DNA from: Clostridia bacterium
GTDB lineage: Bacteria; Bacillota; Clostridia; Oscillospirales; Acutalibacteraceae
Assembly (NCBI GenBank): GCA_017435665.1
Contig: JAFSEP010000012.1
Span: forward strand, 1-44,804
Direction of reading: 5' to 3'
DNA length: 44,804 nucleotides
The translations under genes were made by a program, and so were the position numbers. Positions 1 through 6,917 of the stretch are shown in pieces (the stretch's first letter is position 1; each line of letters opens with the position of its first letter). The notes under the pieces are model-generated. The model had not been told where the DNA came from. It did no database searches and saw nothing but the letters and a program-made list of their open reading frames with translations.

Positions 1-106
1 CCCTCCTTCGTGTTTTGTTATTGCAGTTGGCAGACCGCTTTAACTATTATACACGGCGGAGGTCTTTTCTTCCGCTTTTTCCTGTTCATCTATGTAATTC
101 CTTTGG

Positions 107-129
107 AACCACGCGTCCAACGCGTGGTT
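107..129. terminator. Hairpin, possible terminator
   Basis: A perfect 9-bp stem AACCACGCG/CGCGTGGTT closes a 5-base loop and is followed on the plus strand by TTTTCGTT. It lies in the gene-free first 186 bases. At 1-9 the minus strand reads GAAGGAGGG, a plausible ribosome binding site for a gene that leaves the window to the left. Confidence 0.5.
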
Positions 130-143
130 TTCGTTATACAACC

Positions 144-171
144 AAGGTGGGTGCTGTATGGCACCCACCTT
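144..171 (-). terminator. Hairpin downstream of the VTT-domain gene
   Basis: An 11-bp perfect stem AAGGTGGGTGC/GCACCCACCTT with a 6-base loop lies 16 bases beyond the stop of the minus-strand gene that ends at 187. The tail is only weakly T-rich, so termination is inferred mainly from position and stem strength. Confidence 0.5.
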
Positions 172-186
172 CAATAATATCCGAAC

Positions 187-870
187 TTAATCCTCTTTTA
201 CTTCGTTTTTCTTCTTCCTGTCCACAAAATACTTCACCACAAATACAACTATCACTACGGGAATAGCGCATATAATCAACTTGATGAGCAAATCCATAGG
301 TATAAGCTCATAAACTGTATCACCAAGCAGAGTGAAGACTATAACTCTGGGCATAATTCCCAGAACGGATGCAGAATAATATTTGAGTATATTGCATTTC
401 GATGCACCCAGAAAAAGGCTTGTGAAATCAATGGGAAGTCCGGTGAAACGGGTAACAAAAAGCACCGAAAATTTATTTGTAATATCCATTTTAAGAAGCT
501 TCTGTCCGTTTTTGCTCTTGCTTAAAAGCTTGTTTACCGTATCACCACCGAGGAAAAGACCGAGAAGATATGTAGCAATAACCTCAATGCTTATGCCTGC
601 AAAGCTGACAAGTATTGCAGTCAGCGGTGAAAACGCCATACCGACAGAAAGGTAAATAAGAGAGGCGGGAATAACGAATAACAATGATTTCGCAAAGAAA
701 ATTCCGAGTATTATGGCTATTGCCGCATATACGCTTGAAGCACCCTCAACTATAGCACGCACATCAAGGTTTGTCAGCTTTTCATAGTTTAATATAACTA
801 CCGTCAGAATAACTGCGGCAACGGCAACCTTTGCCGCAAGTAAAAGTGCATTTTTTGTTTTTTGTGTCAT
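187..870 (-). CDS. TVP38/TMEM64 (VTT domain) family membrane protein
   Basis: This 227-aa integral membrane protein belongs to the VTT/DedA-like superfamily, whose members are linked to lipid scrambling or small-ion transport; the substrate here is unknown. Several hydrophobic segments are evident: residues about 8-28, then a long helix pair, and a C-terminal helix before a lysine-rich tail. The family signature is visible in the segment VTRFTGLPIDFTSLFLG, with its arginine, proline and the glycine after the loop. The ORF could open at 912, but the ATG at 870 is preceded by AGGAG at the right distance, so that start was chosen. The gene is alone and divergent from the radical SAM gene at 1098, with a shared intergenic region of 227 bases. 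Confidence 0.85.
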   Translation of the reverse strand: MTQKTKNALLLAAKVAVAAVILTVVILNYEKLTNLDVRAIVEGASSVYAAIAIILGIFFAKSLLFVIPASLIYLSVGMAFSPLTAILVSFAGISIEVIATYLLGLFLGGDTVNKLLSKSKNGQKLLKMDITNKFSVLFVTRFTGLPIDFTSLFLGASKCNILKYYSASVLGIMPRVIVFTLLGDTVYELIPMDLLIKLIICAIPVVIVVFVVKYFVDRKKKNEVKED

Positions 871-993
871 AATTCTGCTCCTGAAATAATAAATAGATAA
901 TCCGGGAAACAAGTATACCTAAAATGCACATAAAAAGCAATAGATATGAGTTATTATCACAAAATTAAAAAATTGTATATTTCTGTTAAACGG

Positions 994-1022
994 TAGACAA
1001 AGTGACAAAACTTTGATATAAT
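994..1022 (+). promoter_or_regulatory. Sigma-A promoter for the radical SAM gene
   Basis: TAGACA and a perfect TATAAT are separated by exactly 17 bases. They lie about 75 bases before the ATG at 1098, which has GAGGTG as its ribosome binding site. The assignment is from consensus matching only. Confidence 0.75.
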
Positions 1023-1097
1023 ACAAAAGTTAAATTCTAATTTGGGATGAAATCGCATATTTCATCCCCGTCAGTTCACGTTATGAGGTGATAACAT

Positions 1098-2573
1098 ATG
1101 ACAGCAAAAGAAAAACTCGAAAGAGCTGCCGTAGGTACTGCACTCGATCAAATCCTCAAATATATCGATAAAGACCCCAAGGGCAACCTGATGAAGCTTT
1201 ATAATCTTGGTGAGAAGCTTCTCAACGGCACCTTCGACGACAAATATCTCAGCGGTATACGTAAGGCTATTGAGGACGAAAATAACGTCTATTTCAGATA
1301 TGCCATGAGTCTTCTCAGAGACATAGACAGACCTCTCCTGAAAAAGCTCCTTCTCTCAATGGGCCTTGGCGGATACAGAGGCACAAAGGCTGTAAGAGAA
1401 AACAGAGATATATACAAGTGCAATATACCCTTCCTTATTCTTATGGACCCCACAAGTGCCTGCAACCGTAACTGCAAGGGCTGTTGGTCAGCAGAATACG
1501 GTCATCAGCAGAACCTGACCTATGAGGAAATGAACAGCGTTGTAAATCAGGGCGTTGAGCTCGGCACCCACCTTTATCTTTTTACCGGCGGCGAGCCTCT
1601 CATCAGAAAGAAGGATATTATCGCTCTTTGCGAGGAGCACCCGGACTGTGCATTCCTTGTATTCACAAATGCAACTCTCGTTGATCAGGCCTTCTGTGAA
1701 GAAATGAAGCGTGTTGGCAATATCACACTTGCTATCAGCGTTGAGGGCTCTGAGGAAACCAACGATGCAAGACGTGGTGAAGGTGCATTCCAAACCACTG
1801 TGGAAGCTATGCAGCTTCTGAAAAAGAACGGTTGCCTCTTCGGCATGTCCGTATGCTACACAAGCCAGAACATTGAAACCGTTACAAGCGAAAAGTTCAT
1901 CAAGGATATGATGGACAACGGCGTTAAGTTCGCTATGTATTTCCACTATATGCCCGTGGGACACGATGCCGTACCCGAGCTTATCCCCACACCTGAGCAG
2001 AGAAAGCATATGTATTCATGGCTCAAGGCATTCAGACGTGGTGAAATGGGTCAGGTTATGTTCATTATGGACTTCCAGCACGACGGCGAATATGTAGGCG
2101 GATGCATTGCCAGCGGAAGAAACTACTTCCACATCAACTCTGCAGGCGATATGGAGCCCTGCGTATTCATTCACTATTCAGATTCAAACATCAGAACCCA
2201 TACACTTCTTGAGGGCTTACGCAATCCCTTGTTTATGGCATTCAGAAAGGGACAGCCTTTCAACGAAAATCACCTTCGTCCCTGTCCCATGCTTGAGAAT
2301 CCCGAAATACTCAGAAGAATCGTCAACGAGACGGGAGCAAAGTCAACAGACCTTGTAAAAGAAGAAACTGTTGAGCATCTTTGTGCAAAGTGCGACAAGT
2401 TTGCTGCAGCGTGGGCTCCCGAAGCTGAAGAGCTCTGGAATACCACTAAGCACCCCAAGCCTATGACTCAGTATTGGAGAGATACTCCCGAGGGCAAGGC
2501 TGAGCTTGCGGCAAAAGCAGCAGAAGAACAGACAAGGGGCTGCACAGGCAACTGCACAAGCTGCGGTAAATAA
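1098..2573 (+). CDS. Radical SAM protein of unknown substrate
   Basis: This is a 491-aa cytosolic radical SAM enzyme. The cluster-binding CxxxCxxC is at residues 122-129 (CNRNCKGC), followed by the usual FTGGEPL glycine-rich SAM-contact motif. An N-terminal extension of about 110 mostly helical residues precedes the core. After the barrel, a stretch with CIASGRNYFHINSAGDMEPC resembles the SPASM/twitch pattern that binds auxiliary iron-sulfur clusters. More cysteines follow (CAKC near residue 430) and the chain ends in GCTGNCTSCGK, so one or two extra clusters are likely. Single-gene transcription is suggested by its own promoter and a hairpin after the stop. No precursor peptide or dedicated partner sits next to it, so the substrate cannot be inferred. 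The family assignment is firm; the reaction is not known. Confidence 0.9.
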   Translation: MTAKEKLERAAVGTALDQILKYIDKDPKGNLMKLYNLGEKLLNGTFDDKYLSGIRKAIEDENNVYFRYAMSLLRDIDRPLLKKLLLSMGLGGYRGTKAVRENRDIYKCNIPFLILMDPTSACNRNCKGCWSAEYGHQQNLTYEEMNSVVNQGVELGTHLYLFTGGEPLIRKKDIIALCEEHPDCAFLVFTNATLVDQAFCEEMKRVGNITLAISVEGSEETNDARRGEGAFQTTVEAMQLLKKNGCLFGMSVCYTSQNIETVTSEKFIKDMMDNGVKFAMYFHYMPVGHDAVPELIPTPEQRKHMYSWLKAFRRGEMGQVMFIMDFQHDGEYVGGCIASGRNYFHINSAGDMEPCVFIHYSDSNIRTHTLLEGLRNPLFMAFRKGQPFNENHLRPCPMLENPEILRRIVNETGAKSTDLVKEETVEHLCAKCDKFAAAWAPEAEELWNTTKHPKPMTQYWRDTPEGKAELAAKAAEEQTRGCTGNCTSCGK

Positions 2574-2586
2574 AATATAATAAAAA

Positions 2587-2682
2587 CTGCCACCGGGTAG
2601 TGAAATGCAAAGAAAAAGCATTCGTTTTCACATCGTTAGGTCTTAGAAGATGTGAATAACGAATGCTTATTTTTTAGGAGGT
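2587..2682 (+). promoter_or_regulatory. Attenuator-like leader of pnuC
   Basis: A 19-bp nearly perfect hairpin (arms 2616-2634 and 2649-2668, one bulged T) is followed by ATTTTTT and, within ten bases, by the pnuC ribosome binding site AGGAGG. It can act as the terminator of the upstream gene and as a block before pnuC. Just upstream, CTGCC (2587-2591) can pair with GGTAG (2596-2600). AATGC (2604-2608) can pair with GCATT (2618-2622), which would break the base of the terminator stem. pnuC genes elsewhere are often under NAD-related riboswitches or NiaR. I could not match this leader to a known class. Confidence 0.55.
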
Positions 2683-2686
2683 ATTT

Positions 2687-3373
2687 ATGAAAATCAAAAA
2701 TCCCTTTTCGAGTCTTACAAAATTCGAGCTTGCCTTATGGCTTACATCAGTAATAAGCATAACCGTCAGCTTTCTTATGTCGGGTAACAAAGACTGGCTT
2801 ACGGTTACATCCTCCCTTATCGGTGTTACGGCGCTGATATTCATTGCCAAGGGCTACGTCATCGGTCAGATACTTCTTATAGTATTTTCAGTATTTTACG
2901 GAACAGTTTCGTTTTTCTTCAGCTATTACGGAGAGATGATTACATATCTGGGAATGTCAGCACCTGCAGCTGTGGCAGCTGTTGTTTCCTGGATGAAGCA
3001 CCCGTATAAGGATACAAAGGAAGTGGAAATAAGTCGGCTTACAAAGAAACAGCTGATTATAGGTATACTGTCAACCGTTTCGGTAACTGCTGTGTTTTAC
3101 TTCATCCTGGGCGCTCTTAATAACGCAAGCCTTGCCGTCAGCACCCTTTCTGTCACCACAAGCTTCATCGCCTCATATCTGACATATTACAGAAGCCCTT
3201 ATTATGCCATAGGCTATGCGACAAACGACCTTGTCCTTATAGTTTTATGGATAATAGCCACAATCGAAAGTATCTCTTATTTACCTATGGTGATATGCTT
3301 TATTATGTTTTTCGCAAATGATATTTACGGCTTTGTAAGCTGGAAAAGAATGCAGAAAAGGCAAAGTGAATAA
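2687..3373 (+). CDS. pnuC: PnuC-type nicotinamide riboside / vitamin transporter
   Basis: A 228-aa membrane protein with about seven hydrophobic segments and a short basic C-terminus. The PnuC family moves nicotinamide riboside or related vitamins by facilitated diffusion, and uptake is driven by intracellular phosphorylation. Typical features seen are the long aromatic helix ending in YGEMITYLGM and the closing segment FFANDIYGFVSWKRM, where aromatic residues and the WKR end match the family. AGGAGG lies 5 bases before the ATG. The stop TAA abuts the inverted-repeat element that begins at 3372. No NAD synthesis gene is adjacent, so the actual vitamin (nicotinamide riboside, or thiamine or riboflavin as in PnuT and PnuX) is open. 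Confidence 0.85.
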   Translation: MKIKNPFSSLTKFELALWLTSVISITVSFLMSGNKDWLTVTSSLIGVTALIFIAKGYVIGQILLIVFSVFYGTVSFFFSYYGEMITYLGMSAPAAVAAVVSWMKHPYKDTKEVEISRLTKKQLIIGILSTVSVTAVFYFILGALNNASLAVSTLSVTTSFIASYLTYYRSPYYAIGYATNDLVLIVLWIIATIESISYLPMVICFIMFFANDIYGFVSWKRMQKRQSE

Positions 3374-3648
3374 GATAACGACAGTCGAAACGGTAAGGTT
3401 TAACACAGAATATTTCCGCTATATCTGCGTTAAAAGTCTCGCTAATACGCAAGTATTGGCTTCGCCTTTTGCCTTGATATGACAAAAATATCCTCGTGTT
3501 AAACTTCAAAGAACCTGAAATACCCAAGTTTGCGGATATTCGGGGTTTTCTTCGACGAAGGAATACTGGCGTATTTCGAGGAGAAAAAGCCTCGAAGATG
3601 CGTGAAATTGCGGCATTTCAGGCTTACCGTTTCGACTGTCGCTATCTT
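3372..3648. repeat. 277-bp element with 26-bp terminal inverted repeats
   Basis: The outer 26 bases (3372-3397 and 3623-3648) are inverted copies with one mismatch, sharing the core CGACAGTCGAAACGGTAAG. Inside are further nested inversions: GTTTAACAC (3398-3406) with GTGTTAAAC (3496-3504), and CCTGAAAT (3514-3521) with ATTTCAGG (3615-3622). Two small AATAC-N4-GTATT hairpins are also present. No plausible coding sequence fills it. It lies exactly between the convergent stop codons of pnuC and the 140-aa gene. It looks like a MITE-type insertion or a large structured intergenic repeat; only a genome-wide copy count would tell. Confidence 0.75.
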
Positions 3649-3655
3649 AAGATTC

Positions 3656-4078
3656 TCAGAAGAATATGTTGTTCAGATCAACAGGAACATCCGTTTCAAA
3701 CGGATAAAGACATCTACCATCCTTGGTGCATCTCTGATGAGTATAAAAAGTGAGTATCAGTGTGATTTCTCTGTCGTTTTCATCTAACTCAAAGCAATTA
3801 CAATCTGCAAGCGATATTATACCGGAAAGATTGTTTAGATGCGACGTGGTATCAAAAGAAATATATGCCTTTATATCATATTTTTCTCTGACAATAACCA
3901 AATCCACATCATTCTCTTTTGAATAACAGACCAGTCTGTCAATGAACTTACATTCCTGCACTATACGGCTGGTAAGCTTTATATAAATAAGTTCATCATC
4001 GCATTCGTTCAGACAGCAAATATGACCGGAAGACTTAGGCACTCTTCTTGAATAAATAATTTCACCGTTTTTATTCAT
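3656..4078 (-). CDS. Hypothetical 140-aa protein
   Basis: I do not recognise this protein. It has no signal peptide or membrane segment and is rich in charged residues and cysteines, including CLNECDDELIY near the N-terminus and CTKDGRCLYPFE near the C-terminus. Alternating hydrophobic stretches suggest a beta-rich cytosolic fold. The ATG at 4078 is preceded by GGGAG. The stop lies only 8 bases from the inverted-repeat element, so the true C-terminus could have been altered by that insertion. Upstream on the same strand is a leader with a perfect intrinsic terminator and a nested stem-loop, which suggests controlled transcription and argues that the gene is real. Confidence 0.6.
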   Translation of the reverse strand: MNKNGEIIYSRRVPKSSGHICCLNECDDELIYIKLTSRIVQECKFIDRLVCYSKENDVDLVIVREKYDIKAYISFDTTSHLNNLSGIISLADCNCFELDENDREITLILTFYTHQRCTKDGRCLYPFETDVPVDLNNIFF

Positions 4079-4096
4079 TTTTTATCATACTCCCAA

Positions 4097-4135
4097 TAAA
4101 AAATGCGCAGCCGAAGCCACGCATAAAAACGCAGC
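4097..4135 (-). promoter_or_regulatory. Terminator/antiterminator switch before the 140-aa gene
   Basis: On the minus strand a 9-pair stem ATGCGTGGC/GCTGCGCAT (including G-U pairs) with a TTCG loop (4103-4124) is followed by six T residues and then GGGAG and the start codon at 4078. The upstream sequence GCTGCG (4130-4135) can pair fully with CGTGGC (4116-4121) of the terminator's first arm, giving a mutually exclusive antiterminator. This is the architecture of an attenuator or riboswitch expression platform. The sensing part could be the structure at 4147-4240. Confidence 0.55.
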
Positions 4136-4146
4136 TTTGACCTTTT

Positions 4147-4240
4147 GCTACAAAGTTTCATTCCAAGACAGGATATGAAAAGCAAAGCATACATTTTTTA
4201 CAAAAGTATGCCTGTCCGTATAAATATGAAACTTTGTAGC
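4147..4240 (-). repeat. 94-bp nested stem-loop (candidate aptamer or MITE)
   Basis: A perfect 15-bp inverted repeat (GCTACAAAGTTTCAT at 4147-4161, its complement at 4226-4240) encloses a second stem GACAG/CTGTC and a third stem GCATAC/GTATGC, with unpaired A/T-rich joints. The structure sits 23 bases upstream of the terminator/antiterminator pair of the 140-aa gene. It could be a regulatory RNA domain, or a tiny mobile element with 15-bp ends. I could not match it to a known riboswitch. Confidence 0.6.
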
Positions 4241-4299
4241 AGATTTATTCTATCACATAGGAAATCAAAATGCAACAAGTAAATATTTGCAAAAAATAA

Positions 4300-4322
4300 A
4301 GAAGTGCCGAGTCAGCACTTCT
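4300..4322. terminator. Bidirectional hairpin terminator
   Basis: An 8-bp stem AGAAGTGC/GCACTTCT with a 7-base loop is followed by TTTTACTT on the plus strand and has an A-rich left flank that gives T residues on the minus strand. It separates the 140-aa gene leader from the micro-ORF repeat that begins at 4338. Confidence 0.6.
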
Positions 4323-4337
4323 TTTTACTTATAAAGT

Positions 4338-4578
4338 CCCATAAAAGTTTAAAAACGTTTGATTTACATCAAACGTCTTTAAAAGGAGAAAATATGAAGA
4401 AAACATTCAAAAATGTGAGGAAATCGATCTATGTCAAGGAGGTTTCCCTCCGTTGACAATACATAGTTTACAATAGAGTGAAGAAAAAATCAATAGTTTT
4501 TCTTCAAGTTTTTCAACTTTGGATATTCTCACAATTCATTAGCGATTTTGCACAAGTTTTTGTGCAAAATATTGTGCA
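4338..4578 (+). repeat. Micro-ORF repeat, copy 1 (inverted partner at 6918-7157)
   Basis: About 241 bases that recur in inverted orientation at 6918-7157. Order of parts: a perfect 9-bp hairpin ACGTTTGAT-TTAC-ATCAAACGT (4355-4376), a strong AGGAG site, a 20-codon ORF (4394-4456), a spacer that has diverged between copies, and a terminal hairpin GCACAA-GTTT-TTGTGC. The first half is almost identical between copies, whereas the half after the ORF differs at roughly one base in six. The two copies point at each other and bracket the LCP and yibE/F-like genes. Confidence 0.85.
4394..4456 (+). CDS. Candidate 20-aa micro-protein, copy 1
   Basis: The ORF starts with ATG seven bases after AAAAGGAG and encodes a basic 20-residue peptide beginning MKKTFKNVRK and ending VSLR, then TGA. 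The second copy at 7040-7102 encodes the identical peptide; the only difference in 63 bases is ATC versus ATA, both isoleucine. A strong hairpin precedes the ribosome binding site in both copies. The peptide has no membrane segment. It may be a leader peptide, an element-encoded peptide, or a chance ORF inside a conserved RNA, because a short GGAGG/CCTCC hairpin also lies within it. Only two copies exist here, so the synonymous change is suggestive and no more. Confidence 0.4.
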   Translation: MKKTFKNVRKSIYVKEVSLR

Positions 4579-4599
4579 TTTTGCTATTTGTCAGCCACT

Positions 4600-5502
4600 T
4601 CATTCATACTGTCGGTTAAAGCTGTCAGTATTTTTCACCAATTCCGCCTTTGTTCCCTCTGTTTCAGCTATAAATTGACCGAGGCTTACCTTATTGTTTG
4701 AAAAGTCAAAGGCTGATATATCCGTATCAAGTATATTGACAAGGCTTTTGAAAATCTTATCGGCTTTCGCATAGTTTTCCTGAGTCAGAAATGCACAGAG
4801 CATATCAGAAAGAAAACCACTCATTGTTTCCGGCTTGTTCTCATTTCTTTGAGAAAGATAGTACATATATTTATAGCTTATATCGGGAGTAAGGGTCTGC
4901 TCCCCTTTTTCGATTATATATCCTACACCGTCAACGGAATAGCGCACCTTTTCTTTCACGTTACAGGGTACACCGCCGAAGATTTTTATAAGCCCCTTAA
5001 AGGATGAGTCTGTTGCACGGATATATCGGGATACCGTAACACCTGTCAGGCTTTCCACGGCGCTCCTGAGCTGTACCATACCCCCGTGGGACAGGTGCTT
5101 GCTGAGGCTGCCGTTAAAGCCGTTTGCCTGAACCACATCTTCTGCATCAAGAGTATATATACGTATCTTCCCTTCGCTGAGGCTGACGTTGGCAATAGCT
5201 GCATGGTGAAGATATTTTGAATCGTCATCCGAGCAGACCAAAAGGAAAGTTGCCGAACCCTCAAGAGTTGGGGTAATAACCGTTGTTTCTGATGTCTCAG
5301 TAGTTTCCGGGGTTCTTCCTATAAGATTGTCAATATCAAAATCATACTCCCTGAGAAGAAGAAGAACGCATACGCAGGCAAGCATTACAACCCCTATGCC
5401 GAAAACTATTCCGAAGGTGAATTTTCTGTGACCCTTCTGCTCCTTGTTCGTTCTGAATTCAAGGGAGGTGTTTATTTTATAATTAGAATTATTCTTTTTC
5501 AA
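4600..5502 (-). CDS. LytR/CpsA/Psr (LCP)-like membrane-anchored protein
   Basis: A 300-aa protein with a basic cytoplasmic N-terminus, one membrane helix at about residues 28-50, a T/E-rich linker, and an extracellular domain resembling LCP phosphotransferases, which attach anionic glycopolymers to peptidoglycan. The LCP match is seen in VTVSRYIRATDSSFKGLIKI followed by FGGVPC and a KGEQTLTPDISYKYMYY segment. The arginine-rich block that normally follows (R.R with GR..RQQ) is replaced by YLSQRNENKP, so it is a divergent and possibly inactive member. The start is TTG at 5502, preceded by GGAGG that overlaps the end of the yibE/F-like gene 14 bases upstream. This indicates translational coupling. 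Copy 1 of the micro-ORF repeat lies directly after its stop. Confidence 0.75.
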   Translation of the reverse strand: MKKNNSNYKINTSLEFRTNKEQKGHRKFTFGIVFGIGVVMLACVCVLLLLREYDFDIDNLIGRTPETTETSETTVITPTLEGSATFLLVCSDDDSKYLHHAAIANVSLSEGKIRIYTLDAEDVVQANGFNGSLSKHLSHGGMVQLRSAVESLTGVTVSRYIRATDSSFKGLIKIFGGVPCNVKEKVRYSVDGVGYIIEKGEQTLTPDISYKYMYYLSQRNENKPETMSGFLSDMLCAFLTQENYAKADKIFKSLVNILDTDISAFDFSNNKVSLGQFIAETEGTKAELVKNTDSFNRQYE

Positions 5503-5516
5503 AGGTTATACCTCCG

Positions 5517-6779
5517 TTAAAACAGACTTTTATCAAAATCAGCTTCCTCGCCGCTGATTTCAGGGGATTTTTCCCTTTTCCTTGTACGCTCGGGTCTTAC
5601 TGTATGTCCCGTATACAATGCCGAGCTTATCAAGGATGTCAGCGGTATTGTGAACAGTATTCCGAAGGAACCCACGAGTGCCTGAAGAATGTCAACGATT
5701 ATCATTTCTCTGTTAAGGGTTTCTATAAGAGGCTGTTCATATGCAAAAAGCATAACAACCGTTGACAGGGAGCTTCCTATATAGGCGAGAACAAGAGTGT
5801 TTGACATTGTTCCCATCATATCTCTGCCGATAGCCATACCCGATTTAAACATCCGACTGAAGTTTATATCGGGACTGTTTTCCCTGATTTCATAAAGTGC
5901 CGACGATACAGACATCGCAACGTCCATTATAGCACCCACAGCACCGATAATTATTGCGGCAAAGATAATAGCTTTCAGGTCAATAGGCTTGGGGGTTTCA
6001 AGATAAAGAAGATGCACCATTTCCTCTGTGGTGTTACCCGTAAGCCTGATGGCAATATCCGTAAGCTTGAATAATCCGCCGGCTATACATACGCCACCGA
6101 TGCAGCCTATCCCCGCAGTTATGCTTTTTTTGTTGAAGCCCTGAACTATCATAAGCGTCATAACGGTAATATAAGCGCAGCAGAGAATTGACCAAAGATA
6201 TACGTTCTTACCGGAAAGCACACCGGGAACAAAAACCGCAAAAACGGCAAGAATTGTAAACACCATTGATATAATCGTGTTGAAGCCCTTTGTTCTGCCG
6301 AAAACTATCAGAAGTATGCAGAACAGTATCAGCAGCAGAAGCAGAGCATCGGTTCTGACGAACTCAAAAAGCACGTAGCTGCTGTCGGCATTCTCGTACC
6401 CCACGTTATCCATAAGGATAATCTTCCTGCCCATTTCAACTCTCGTCGGGTCAACTACGCTGGTTCCCTCTATGATCTGAACGGCATCAACATATTTTCC
6501 CTTTTCATCACCCGAGGTTATTTTAGCAGTAAAATATATATAGGTATCCGTTTTCTGCACACCCGAATCATCGAAGGAGCCGTCAACGGTTTTTACTTCC
6601 CCCACTCTTTCAACCTTTGCCACATAGGTTTTTGCGCTGCTGTCAATCTCAAAGCGTGTAAGCCCGTCATTGGCAATAAAAGAAAACACAAGAAGTATGG
6701 CTAATGAAAATATAACTGTAAGTATATATATTATGACCCTTTTGTTTGTCAGCTTAGCCTTTATTTTATCTGAATTCAT
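5517..6779 (-). CDS. YibE/F family multipass membrane protein
   Basis: A 420-aa protein with an N-terminal membrane helix (about 14-34), an extracytoplasmic beta-rich domain to about residue 140, then seven or eight membrane helices. The core from TKGFNTIISMVFTILAVFAV through GAIMDVAMSVSSALYEI and the glycine-rich helices matches YibE/F proteins, whose function is not established; transport has been suggested. The C-terminus is a short charged cytoplasmic tail. The start ATG at 6779 follows AAAGGGTG. It forms a two-gene unit with the LCP-like gene. The whole unit is bracketed by the inverted micro-ORF repeats, and copy 2 sits between this gene and the htrA-like gene. Confidence 0.85.
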   Translation of the reverse strand: MNSDKIKAKLTNKRVIIYILTVIFSLAILLVFSFIANDGLTRFEIDSSAKTYVAKVERVGEVKTVDGSFDDSGVQKTDTYIYFTAKITSGDEKGKYVDAVQIIEGTSVVDPTRVEMGRKIILMDNVGYENADSSYVLFEFVRTDALLLLLILFCILLIVFGRTKGFNTIISMVFTILAVFAVFVPGVLSGKNVYLWSILCCAYITVMTLMIVQGFNKKSITAGIGCIGGVCIAGGLFKLTDIAIRLTGNTTEEMVHLLYLETPKPIDLKAIIFAAIIIGAVGAIMDVAMSVSSALYEIRENSPDINFSRMFKSGMAIGRDMMGTMSNTLVLAYIGSSLSTVVMLFAYEQPLIETLNREMIIVDILQALVGSFGILFTIPLTSLISSALYTGHTVRPERTRKREKSPEISGEEADFDKSLF

Positions 6780-6917
6780 ATAAACACCCTTTATCGGATT
6801 TATCCGATTGTATTAAACAATAAAAATGTAACCTTAGTGTTTTATAATTGTAAATAAAAGGCAAAAACTGTTTACATGCCGCCACTATCTTATTAAAACA
6901 CATATTTTTCGTTGTTT

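Noticed and set aside
15-266. 83-codon plus-strand ORF at the window start
   Set aside because: It runs through two hairpins and into the antisense of the VTT-domain gene, has no ribosome site, and its product looks like nothing.
3496-3787. Two overlapping 85-codon ORFs in the inverted-repeat element
   Set aside because: They run across the terminal repeat into the antisense of the 140-aa gene and lack ribosome sites. They arise from the repeat's palindromes.
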